From: CAILZL01 sp963791615
Lineage (GTDB): Bacteria; Pseudomonadota; Gammaproteobacteria; Steroidobacterales; Steroidobacteraceae
NCBI GenBank assembly: GCA_963791615.1
Contig: CAWBTE010000017.1
Coordinates: 186,001 to 250,000 of the forward strand
Direction: 5' to 3'
DNA: 64,000 nt
Part shown: positions 51,385 to 58,602 of the stretch, in pieces
Numbering within the stretch: position 1 is the first letter of the stretch
Layout of the letters: every line of letters starts with the position of its first letter
Made by a program: the position numbers and the translations under genes
Notes under the pieces: generated by a model
What the model saw: the letters and a program-made list of their open reading frames with translations, nothing else
Database searches by the model: none
What the model was told of the DNA's origin: nothing

Positions 51385-52932
51385 TCACTTCGACGTCGGC
51401 ATCACGAACTCCGCACCCTTCTCGATGCTTTCCGGCCAGCGCTGCATGATGGACTTCTGCTTGGTGTAGAAACGCACGCCTTCGTTACCGTACGCATGCA
51501 TGTCGCCGAACAGGCTCTTCTTCCAGCCGCCGAAACCATGCCATGCCATTGGCACCGGGATTGGCACGTTGATGCCGACCATGCCGACTTCGATGCGACG
51601 ACCGAATTCGCGCGCCACGTGGCCATCGCGGGTGTAGCACGACACGCCGTTGCCGAATTCATGCGCATTGATCAGGTTCACTGCTTCAGCGAAGTCCTTC
51701 ACTCGCACACAGGACAGCACGGGTCCAAAGATTTCTTCCTTGTAGATGCGCATGTCGGGAGTGACGTTGTCGAACAGCGTGCCGCCGATCCAGAAGCCCT
51801 TGTCGAAACCCGGCACGGTGAACGGCTTGCCATCGGCGCCGACGCGACCGTCGACTACCAGCTTCGCGCCGCTCTTCACGCCATCATCGATGTAACCCTT
51901 GATGCGATCCAGCGCCTGACCCGTGACAATCGGACCCATTTCGGAATCCAGCTCCATGCCGTTCTTCACTTTCAATTGACGCGCACGTTCAGCCAGCTTC
52001 GGCATGATCTTGTCGGCGACATCGCCCACCAGTACGGCCACGGAAATCGCCATGCAGCGTTCACCGGCTGAACCATAAGCCGCACCGATCAGACCGTCGA
52101 CGGCTTGATCGAGATCCGCATCCGGCATCACCACCATGTGGTTCTTCGCGCCACCCAGCGCCTGCGCTCGCTTGCCCATCGCTGCGCCGCGCTGATAGAT
52201 GTAATGCGCAATCGGCGTCGAGCCGACAAAGCTGATGGCCTTCACATCCGGATGTTCGAGCAATGCATCCACGGCCACCTTGTCGCCTTGCACAACGTTG
52301 AACACGCCATCCGGCAAACCGGCTTGCTTGAACAGCTCGGCCATGTACAACGATGCAGACGGATCGCGCTCGCTGGGCTTGAGGATGAAGGTGTTGCCGG
52401 TGGCAATGGCCATCGGGAACATCCAGCACGGCACCATGCACGGGAAATTGAATGGGGTGATACCCGCCACCACACCCAGCGGCTGACGCAGCACCCAGTT
52501 ATCCATACCCGTGGAGACTTGATCAGTGAAGTCCGTCTTGAGCAGGTTCGGCACGCCACAGGCGAATTCGATGATGTCGATGCCGCGCGAGACTTCGCCC
52601 TGCGCATCGGTGAACACCTTGCCGTGTTCGCTGGTGATGATCGCCGCGAGTTGATCGCGATGCTGATTCATCAGGTTCAGGAAGTTATTCATGATGCGCG
52701 CGCGACGCAGCGGCGAAGTGTCCGCCCATTTCGGCCATGCGGCCCTGGCGGAAGCAACGGCGGCATTCACTTCATCGATGCTGGCCAGCGCCACCTTGCG
52801 CGGCGTTTCGCCGGTGGCGGGATTGAACACATCCTGCGAACGACCGCTGCTGCTGGCGCTCACCTTGCCGCCGATCCAGTGCTGGATCGTGCCGGTGATG
52901 GGGTACTGAATGCTGAGCTTTGAACCGTCCAT
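51385..52932 (-). CDS. mmsA: Methylmalonate-semialdehyde / malonate-semialdehyde dehydrogenase (acylating)
   Basis: A 515-residue CoA-acylating aldehyde dehydrogenase. Signatures: GVVAGITPFNFPCMVPCWMF, ISFVGSTPIAHYIYQRGAAM, ALGGAKNHMVVMPDADLDQA, and the catalytic cysteine in AAYGSAGERCMAISVAV. It converts malonate semialdehyde to acetyl-CoA, the last step of inositol breakdown (IolA), or methylmalonate semialdehyde to propionyl-CoA in valine breakdown (MmsA). Proximity to iolC-iolJ favours the first. It is divergent from a LysR gene that may regulate it. Confidence 0.93.
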   Translation of the reverse strand: MDGSKLSIQYPITGTIQHWIGGKVSASSSGRSQDVFNPATGETPRKVALASIDEVNAAVASARAAWPKWADTSPLRRARIMNNFLNLMNQHRDQLAAIITSEHGKVFTDAQGEVSRGIDIIEFACGVPNLLKTDFTDQVSTGMDNWVLRQPLGVVAGITPFNFPCMVPCWMFPMAIATGNTFILKPSERDPSASLYMAELFKQAGLPDGVFNVVQGDKVAVDALLEHPDVKAISFVGSTPIAHYIYQRGAAMGKRAQALGGAKNHMVVMPDADLDQAVDGLIGAAYGSAGERCMAISVAVLVGDVADKIMPKLAERARQLKVKNGMELDSEMGPIVTGQALDRIKGYIDDGVKSGAKLVVDGRVGADGKPFTVPGFDKGFWIGGTLFDNVTPDMRIYKEEIFGPVLSCVRVKDFAEAVNLINAHEFGNGVSCYTRDGHVAREFGRRIEVGMVGINVPIPVPMAWHGFGGWKKSLFGDMHAYGNEGVRFYTKQKSIMQRWPESIEKGAEFVMPTSK

Positions 52933-52982
52933 ATGGACCTCGCGTTGATATAATGTGAATCGCGGAGAAGCGCGGCAACCAA

Positions 52983-53057
52983 CCTGTCATTTCGACCCGA
53001 AGGCGAGAAATCCGTTTCGGAAAGATTCGTCTACCCTTCGGTCGAAATGACAGCAGG
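52983..53057. repeat. Palindromic repeat (TGTCATTTCGACC family)
   Basis: CCTGTCATTTCGACCCGAAG and CCTTCGGTCGAAATGACAGC form the arms of a 75-bp inverted repeat, with one extra C in the left arm. It lies in the mmsA-lysR promoter region and is not headed by GTAG, so it is a separate family. Confidence 0.85.
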
Positions 53058-53180
53058 CAGGTAAACACCACTCCTTCAGTGACGCGCAGTCTAGGAACCC
53101 ACCCCCTCTGGCGCAACACGGAATAACTGACTACATTGTTCACTATCCTGAACAATGAACCTTATTGAGGATTGGTGCCC

Positions 53181-54101
53181 ATGCAGCGCGAATTAGGCCC
53201 CGTTTTGCCCGATCTGCACCTGCTCACCGTGCTGGCGCAGACCCAGAGCTTTACCCAGACCGCACAACGACTTGGCGTGTCCAAAGCCTCGGTCAGCGCG
53301 CGCATCAACGAGCTGGAAAAATCGGCCGGCATACCCCTGGTACGGCGCACCACCCGCTCGGTGGTGCTGACCGAAGCCGGATCGCGCCTGGCGCAGGACA
53401 TCGAAGCCTCGTTTGCCCGCATTGCGGACAGCTTCAGTCATGTAAAGGATCTGGCCGGCGCGCCGCGTGGCCTGGTGCGGGTCACTGCGCCCGTGGCGCT
53501 CGGTCGGCAGGTCATCGCCCCCGCGCTGCCGGCGTTCCTGTTGCAGTACCCGGAAGTGCGTCTCGAGCTTGATCTGTCGGATCGCCTCATCAACCTCGCA
53601 CAGGAAGGCTTCGATCTATCCATCCGCCACACCGACAATCCACCCGACACTTACGTGGCATGGCCGTTATGTGAGACGCGTTCGATACTGGTTGCCAGTC
53701 AAGGGTATCTGCAACAACGCGGCACGCCCGATCACCCGTCGCAACTCGCCGATCACGATTGCCTGATGTACCTGCGCGACCTTGAACGCACTTGGGTCTT
53801 CGAAAAGTCACGCGGCCGTAAAAAGAACGAACGCATCAGCGTGCCCGTCGTCGGCCCGTTACGCGCCAACAATAGCGAAGTGTTGCGTGAAGCCGCACTC
53901 GGTGGGCTGGGCATCGCGTTGCTGCCGGACTTCACTGCGTCCGATTTGCTGAAGCGCGGACAGCTGCAACACGTGTTACCGGACTGGAAGCCGGTGGGAT
54001 TTTTCGGTCAGCAGATTTATGCGATTCGGCCCTGGACGGCGCAGGTACCGCGTGCGGTGCGGTGCCTGGTGGATCATCTGAAACAGAGTTTCAAGCAATA
54101 G
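53181..54101 (+). CDS. LysR family transcriptional regulator
   Basis: A 306-residue regulator. The HTH domain (about 8-65) has LLTVLAQTQSFTQTAQRLGV and KASVSARINELEKSAGIPLV. The effector-binding domain follows (VRVTAPVALGRQVIAPALPA, FDLSIRHTDNPPDTYVAWPL). The ATG at 53181 is chosen over an upstream TTG. Divergent orientation to mmsA is the usual LysR layout, so it probably controls mmsA; the effector may be a semialdehyde or its precursor. Confidence 0.9.
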   Translation: MQRELGPVLPDLHLLTVLAQTQSFTQTAQRLGVSKASVSARINELEKSAGIPLVRRTTRSVVLTEAGSRLAQDIEASFARIADSFSHVKDLAGAPRGLVRVTAPVALGRQVIAPALPAFLLQYPEVRLELDLSDRLINLAQEGFDLSIRHTDNPPDTYVAWPLCETRSILVASQGYLQQRGTPDHPSQLADHDCLMYLRDLERTWVFEKSRGRKKNERISVPVVGPLRANNSEVLREAALGGLGIALLPDFTASDLLKRGQLQHVLPDWKPVGFFGQQIYAIRPWTAQVPRAVRCLVDHLKQSFKQ

Positions 54102-54161
54102 AGAGATGCTTGTGCAGATACTCCCGATCCCCGGCCGGCACCGTTCGTTCTCTGATCGCGG

Positions 54162-54635
54162 TCATTCGACAACAACTGTCTTGATTGGCGTTCCGTCAGG
54201 CAAGTCCTTCGTTTGCTTGTAGATGTCGGCGAGTAACGAGTAGTGGACCGCCAAGTCGGTTGGCTCGACATTCGCTACCTCGTACTTTCCTCCAAGCACA
54301 GGCGGAATTTTGAAACCGTAACATTTGCTTGGCTCCAGACTCATACCAGCTTCCCTGCACGCATCGACGAGCGGGATCATCAACCAGTTATTGGCGTTGT
54401 CGCTTTGGTCCAGAAGATCAGTAAAGTGAGCGCGATTGTCGGCTACACGCGCCAGAGTTCCTCCACCTACATCAAGCATGTGCACGGAACCATCGTCGTC
54501 TGAAACCACGAATGCGTCGCCGAAGCGATTCACCAGCCAAAGGGTGAAACTGGAGGGGAGCGGCGGCACCCAATCACTCAGAAGTGACCCCCAATTATTC
54601 CCAGCCTGATCGATCAGATAGCTGTTGATGTCCAT
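54162..54635 (-). CDS. DUF1851 / Tdi1-like immunity protein
   Basis: A 157-residue protein with the SMI1-like fold variant of Tdi1-type immunity proteins. The C-terminal motif VLGGKYEVANVEPTDLAVHY followed by SLLADIYKQTKDLPDGTPI is diagnostic of DUF1851. Tdi1 proteins protect against Tde DNase effectors of type VI secretion. No effector or T6SS gene lies here, so it is an orphan immunity gene. Base composition drops from this gene to 56.4 kb. Confidence 0.8.
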   Translation of the reverse strand: MDINSYLIDQAGNNWGSLLSDWVPPLPSSFTLWLVNRFGDAFVVSDDDGSVHMLDVGGGTLARVADNRAHFTDLLDQSDNANNWLMIPLVDACREAGMSLEPSKCYGFKIPPVLGGKYEVANVEPTDLAVHYSLLADIYKQTKDLPDGTPIKTVVVE

Positions 54636-54710
54636 TACTTGTGAAAGCTAACGCCATCGTTGAGGCGCGTGTGTTTCGCTCGTCGCCTCAAATTATTTGT
54701 TCTGTTTCCG

Positions 54711-55298
54711 TCATAGACCAACGACGCGGTTCCAGTCCGCGATGTACATATAGAGCCTTTGAAATTCGCTCGGAAGTAGCATTCTATTGTGAGCAATGAA
54801 GTTGCGAGCTTTCTCAATCTCTTCCATGCGCTGCTTCAACCAATGCTGAGTCGGCACAATGTTCTTGAAGTGGTCCCATTTAGCTACAATGATCTGTGCC
54901 AGATGACCGAAGTCCACGAACCCGAGAAGGTCTGATTTCTCACCTTCAAGCCATGAATCCTTCATAGCTGCCTCGCGACGACCTTCTGCGTGTTCCTTAA
55001 TTTTTTGGGGTAGCTTATCTTGCCAGTCGAGCCCCTCTTTTTCTTCAAGCGCTTCTCGAATGAAATCTCGAATTTCGTTCTCAAAGCAAAACAACACCGA
55101 GTAGAGTCGGCCCATTTCCAGAGAGTTGTTTCGGACCGCAACGCCGAAAGGAGCCAGCGCCTCTTCGAGGAGGCTCTCCTCAGCTTCGGTGGAGCTCGCG
55201 CCAATCTGGATTCCAGCCCGCCGGAATTTCTCTGCTTCTGCTTCAAACATGAGGCCGCGGAACATGAAATCTCGAAGGTCTTTATTGCTACTGCTCAA
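54711..55298 (-). CDS. Swt1-type HEPN domain protein (predicted RNase)
   Basis: The protein has about 195 residues. The ATG at 55346 gives a poor N-terminus; a TTG at 55298, which overlaps the DUF5343 stop by 11 bases, or an ATG at 55265 is more likely. The last 45 residues carry ARNFIAHNRMLLPSEFQRLY, the R-x4-H active site of HEPN RNases. The helical core LLGFVDFGHLAQIIVAKWDH is typical of Swt1-like HEPN proteins. The overlap with the DUF5343 gene shows the two are made together. A toxin or abortive-infection role is an inference. Confidence 0.75.
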   Translation of the reverse strand: MSSSNKDLRDFMFRGLMFEAEAEKFRRAGIQIGASSTEAEESLLEEALAPFGVAVRNNSLEMGRLYSVLFCFENEIRDFIREALEEKEGLDWQDKLPQKIKEHAEGRREAAMKDSWLEGEKSDLLGFVDFGHLAQIIVAKWDHFKNIVPTQHWLKQRMEEIEKARNFIAHNRMLLPSEFQRLYMYIADWNRVVGL

Positions 55299-55905
55299 GG
55301 AGATGCTCCCGCAGAGACTTGAAGATAGCGTTGTAGACTTCGACATCCTTCGTGGCAGGTAAATGGATTTGGATGTTGTAATGAAGTCCTGAAAGCACGC
55401 TGTTTCCTTGACCCGAAGTGATCGGCAGCGATTCAGTCTTTACTTGAGCTACAACGTCTGACGACTTTGCGGGCGCGCCAGATTTGGACAAGAAATCCGC
55501 GAGCGGTAGCAGAGCCAAGAATGTCTTGGCCATCAACCCGGCAACGTTGTCGCTTGCATTATGGAAGCTCTTAAACTTGCCCTCTATTGCCGTGCGATCG
55601 GAATTAGCGGGATGTTCCTTGATAAGGAAAATATCTCCGTAAGCTTCGCGCAACGCCTCTGCCATGGCCTGCTTAGATCTGGAGTGGTCTCTGTAATCGT
55701 GATAGCGCTGCGTAGGCTTTCCGTCAGCCGTAAGAAATCCAAGAGCCTTTAGCAGCGGAACGAACGCCCGGTCATTCGTCGAACCGAAGCCCCAGTCCTT
55801 AAGCAATTGCTGAGTAAAGCGCTCTGGTGCCTGACCATCCCGAATCTTGGAGAAGATATCGGGCACACGGTTTGTCGCAAGTACATATGCGTTAGTTAAT
55901 GCCAT
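55288..55905 (-). CDS. DUF5343 domain protein
   Basis: A 205-residue protein. The N-terminal part (about 10-90) looks like a winged helix: VPDIFSKIRDGQAPERFTQQ, LLKDWGFGSTNDRAFVPLLK, ALGFLTADGKPTQRYHDYRD. The C-terminal part (LHYNIQIHLPATKDVEVYNA, IFKSLREHLL) follows a Ser/Thr linker. DUF5343 proteins often sit beside HEPN or toxin-like genes and are thought to be sensors or antitoxin-like partners; their function is unproven. It is the first gene of the pair with the HEPN protein. Confidence 0.78.
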   Translation of the reverse strand: MALTNAYVLATNRVPDIFSKIRDGQAPERFTQQLLKDWGFGSTNDRAFVPLLKALGFLTADGKPTQRYHDYRDHSRSKQAMAEALREAYGDIFLIKEHPANSDRTAIEGKFKSFHNASDNVAGLMAKTFLALLPLADFLSKSGAPAKSSDVVAQVKTESLPITSGQGNSVLSGLHYNIQIHLPATKDVEVYNAIFKSLREHLLEQ

Positions 55906-55946
55906 TGATGTTGTCCTTTTGCTTCTTCAGAGGGGACTGCCGCATG

Positions 55947-56047
55947 GATGGTGCCGGTGCGAAAGTTCGTAGGTATTTCGGTATTCGCACAACGCCTCCT
56001 GGCTCTCTCATCTATAAATAGCTTCGAACCTTCGCACCGGCACCATC
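55947..56047. repeat. 23-bp imperfect inverted repeat upstream of the DUF5343-HEPN pair
   Basis: GATGGTGCCGGTGCGAAAGT (55947 on, to 55969) and ACCTTCGCACCGGCACCATC (ending 56047) match over 23 bases with one mismatch. The 54-base core is AT-rich. It lies 42 bases upstream of the DUF5343 start and could be an operator, a small structured RNA or a remnant element. Confidence 0.7.
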
Positions 56048-56061
56048 ACGATACGCGAGTG

Positions 56062-56214
56062 TCACCGACCTTCAGCCGCGGGACTCAAGTCTACGTTTAT
56101 TTGCATACATCGTCGTACTCTCGCAAACGTCGTTGCCGCATAGCCGCCGACAATCAGATACCTAACTCCATGAGCGTTGAAGACGGACAAGAGTTCTTCG
56201 AAGTCTTTGTGCAT
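56062..56214 (-). pseudogene. Truncated nucleotidyltransferase-like gene
   Basis: The ORF starts MHKDFEELLSVFNAHGVRYL and continues IVGGYAATTFARVRR, the beginning of a minimal nucleotidyltransferase (AbiEii / MNT-like), but stops after about 50 residues. The catalytic GS and D-x-D positions are missing. It overlaps the small gene upstream by 53 bases in another frame, as in intact two-gene cassettes of this kind. It is most likely a deletion remnant. Confidence 0.7.
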
Positions 56215-56362
56215 CCGGGGTCGCTCCCTTGAGTTCGTATAGCTCGGCACTCATGTCCCAGGCCGCATCAAGGCGTTGGTGCCCCGGCATGCGTTGCCAA
56301 TACCGGTATTCATCAGCTTTCATCGCATCAATGCTGCTGTATTTGTGGATGCTTTTGTCCAT
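56162..56362 (-). CDS. Small partner protein of the nucleotidyltransferase cassette
   Basis: A 66-residue ORF with MKADEYRYWQRMPGHQRLDA near the start and LRRTLVRLQRSWS at the end. This matches the short proteins encoded just before stand-alone nucleotidyltransferases, often with a long overlap. Function unknown; it may be an antitoxin-like partner. Its nucleotidyltransferase is truncated, so it may be orphaned. Confidence 0.6.
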   Translation of the reverse strand: MDKSIHKYSSIDAMKADEYRYWQRMPGHQRLDAAWDMSAELYELKGATPDAQRLRRTLVRLQRSWS

Positions 56363-56486
56363 GGAAGCAATCTAGCACTGATCCCCTCGGAAGAAAATCA
56401 ACAGCGACCATCGGACAGATAACGCGCCGCGTGCATCGAACGCATCCTCACGCATCTCAAGCAGCAGACACTCGCGAAGCCTCAGT

Positions 56487-57323
56487 TCAAACACCGCTGT
56501 AGCAATTGAAACCACCGTCCACTGGGAGAATGACGCCGGTGATGAACGCCGACTGATTGGACAGCAGGAAAAGCGTGGGGCCGACCAGCTCGTCTTGTTC
56601 TCCGAAACGATTCATGGGGGTGTTTGCCAGCACGCGTCGGTAGCGGTCCGTCAGGTTGCCATCTTTGTCGAAGGCCAGAAACTTGAGCTGCTCGGTCAGG
56701 AAGAAACCCGGAGCAATGGCGTTGACCCGGACCCCGGTTTTGGCCAGGTGAACGGCCAGCCATTCGGTGAAATTGCTCACCGCGCACTTGCCTGCCGAGT
56801 AAGCGGGAATCTTGGTCAGCGGCCGGTAGGCATTCATCGAGGAAATATTCAGGATCGCGCCCTGTTTCTGTTGCACCAGCAGCGGACCCAGTATCTGGGA
56901 AGGCAGCACCGTGCCCATGAAATTGAGGTCCATGGTCGAGCGAAAAGAGGCTTCCGGCAGTTCAAAAAAACTGCCTTTGAGATCCTGCTGGCCGAGCTCG
57001 ACTTGTTCGATGGCAGTGGTCGCTTTGGGACTGTTGCCGCCGGCACCGTTGATGAGGAAATCGAGGTGGCCGAATTGATCGACCAGTGCGTCACGCGCGG
57101 CGGCGATGGAATCTTTATCGAGCACGTTGCAACTCAGCCCCAATGCCTTGGTGCCGTGCTGCTCTGTTAGTTCTTGCGCCAGTGCCACGGCTTTCCCGCC
57201 GTCGAGATCGAGAATGGCGACGCGCATCCCGTTTGAAGCCAGACCATGTCCCAGGGCATGGCCGATGACTCCGGCTCCGCCGGTGATGGCCACCGTTTTA
57301 TTTTTCAGATCTTCAAACGCCAT
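56487..57323 (-). CDS. SDR family oxidoreductase, D-mannonate oxidoreductase-like
   Basis: A 278-residue classical SDR. Cofactor motif: KTVAITGGAGVIGHALGHGL. Active site: ILNISSMNAYRPLTKIPAYS followed by AGKCAV, giving Ser, Tyr and Lys. AIAPGFFLTEQLKFLA and TGVILPVDGGFNCYSG complete it. The insert around DFLINGAGGNSPKATTAIEQ resembles the UxuB-type SDR D-mannonate (fructuronate) oxidoreductases. That would interconvert fructuronate and mannonate. Next to it is an SMP-30 lactonase, which suits a uronate or aldonate route. Confidence 0.83.
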   Translation of the reverse strand: MAFEDLKNKTVAITGGAGVIGHALGHGLASNGMRVAILDLDGGKAVALAQELTEQHGTKALGLSCNVLDKDSIAAARDALVDQFGHLDFLINGAGGNSPKATTAIEQVELGQQDLKGSFFELPEASFRSTMDLNFMGTVLPSQILGPLLVQQKQGAILNISSMNAYRPLTKIPAYSAGKCAVSNFTEWLAVHLAKTGVRVNAIAPGFFLTEQLKFLAFDKDGNLTDRYRRVLANTPMNRFGEQDELVGPTLFLLSNQSAFITGVILPVDGGFNCYSGV

Positions 57324-57397
57324 GGACTGCAACCTCGAATCAGAACTAAATGTGGTAACGATGCCGGGCGGGAATCGGGGTAATAAAGCGCGCGAAC

Positions 57398-58267
57398 TCA
57401 GAGCTGAACCGGTGGCTCGGCAATGCCGCGAAACGGCGAATCCGCGAGGAAGTAAGTTACGCCATCGTGCGGTGTTGGCTTTTCGATGTTTTCCTGTGCC
57501 GAGGTGATCAGCAGTGTTTTCAGGTCGCTGCCGCCGAATGCTGGGCAGGAGCTGTGTATGCCGGGCACAGACACGGCCACATCGAAGCGGCCATTCGATA
57601 AATATCTCGCCACACGCCCGGAACCCCACTGGGCATTCCAGATCGCGCCCTCGGCATCGACCACTGAACCATCCGGAAACCGGTTCTCGGCACGCAGATC
57701 GATGAAGGGTTCGTAGTCACCCTTGGGCCAGCCTTTTGAATCGAGCGGCTGCCTGAAAATGACTTGCTTGGTTGTATCGGTGAAGTACGCAAGGCCGCCA
57801 TCCGGCGCAAAGCAGATGGAATTCGGAATGCTGATGCGATCGTAGATACGCCGCAGCTCACCGCGATAGAAACGATAGATGGCGCCCGCCTCCGCTTGAG
57901 CCGACTTGCCCATGGTGCCGATCCAGAAACCACCAAGAGGATCGACTCGGCCGTCATTGGAGCGGGTGATCGGATTGTTTGCATCGAGTGGAGTGACGAT
58001 CTCGCGATTGCCGGTGTTGATATTGAAACGGGATAGCGACGTTTCCGAGGCCATGAACAAATGGTCGTGATCCAGCCAGCCCGCCGCAGATACATGTTCG
58101 TCGAACTGCCACAGCAACTGGCGACCACTGAAACCCTCTGGCCCTGACTCGCGACTCAGCAGTTTTTTATTGATGATATCGAACCAGAAAAACTGCTGAC
58201 GCAGCGGATGCCACATTGGCCCCTCGCCCAGGGAACAGGCACGATCATCAAACACGCTTACGTTCAT
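57398..58267 (-). CDS. SMP-30 / gluconolactonase family lactonase
   Basis: A 289-residue six-bladed propeller. Motifs: CSLGEGPMWHPLRQQFFWFD with the first metal glutamate, RSNDGRVDPLGGFWIGTMGK, ISIPNSICFAPDGGLAYFTD and NRFPDGSVVDAEGAIWNAQW with the catalytic aspartate. It hydrolyses a sugar lactone to the aldonate. It lies 74 bases upstream of the SDR gene on the same strand and is probably in its operon. The step fits after a sugar dehydrogenase such as those at 47-50 kb. Confidence 0.9.
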   Translation of the reverse strand: MNVSVFDDRACSLGEGPMWHPLRQQFFWFDIINKKLLSRESGPEGFSGRQLLWQFDEHVSAAGWLDHDHLFMASETSLSRFNINTGNREIVTPLDANNPITRSNDGRVDPLGGFWIGTMGKSAQAEAGAIYRFYRGELRRIYDRISIPNSICFAPDGGLAYFTDTTKQVIFRQPLDSKGWPKGDYEPFIDLRAENRFPDGSVVDAEGAIWNAQWGSGRVARYLSNGRFDVAVSVPGIHSSCPAFGGSDLKTLLITSAQENIEKPTPHDGVTYFLADSPFRGIAEPPVQL

Positions 58268-58345
58268 GACTTCAGTCGACCGGGTACATCAGCACCTTGA
58301 GAGCCTTCTTGTCCATGCACAGGTTGAAGGCGGTCTCCCACTCCG
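58267..58345 (-). pseudogene. C-terminal remnant of a zinc-type alcohol / polyol dehydrogenase
   Basis: About 25 codons immediately upstream of the lactonase read KPEWETAFNLCMDKKALKVL followed by MYPVD and a stop. This is the usual C-terminus of medium-chain zinc dehydrogenases such as sorbitol or idonate dehydrogenase. No start or catalytic domain precedes it. The gene was evidently deleted at its 5' side. Confidence 0.7.
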
Positions 58346-58602
58346 GTTTTCACCAAAGCTTTCATAAGTGTCCTCGAGAATTTGAGTGCTCAGCTAATCG
58401 CGGCCAAACAGCTCGGGATGAAACAAAAATTACAGAAATACAAATTAGATATGAATTTTTTCAACATCGATAATATATGAGATTACGTTGCTTGAGAATC
58501 GCCATCACCGCTCCTGGGAAGACTGTGCATTGACCCCAGGTCGACGACTACGATATGCCCCGCGTCCGGCGGGAAGCAATTGAACAAGGTAAGGCCGACT
58601 CC
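58346..58602. other. AT-rich intergenic scar
   Basis: About 257 bases that are clearly richer in A+T than the surroundings (for example ACAAAAATTACAGAAATACA near 58420). No ORF or palindrome was seen. It may be the junction left by the deletion of the dehydrogenase gene and may hold the promoter of the lactonase operon. Confidence 0.5.

Noticed and set aside
52983..53057. CRISPR-like repeat
   Set aside because: A single inverted repeat without spaced direct copies; no array of equal repeats and spacers occurs in the window.
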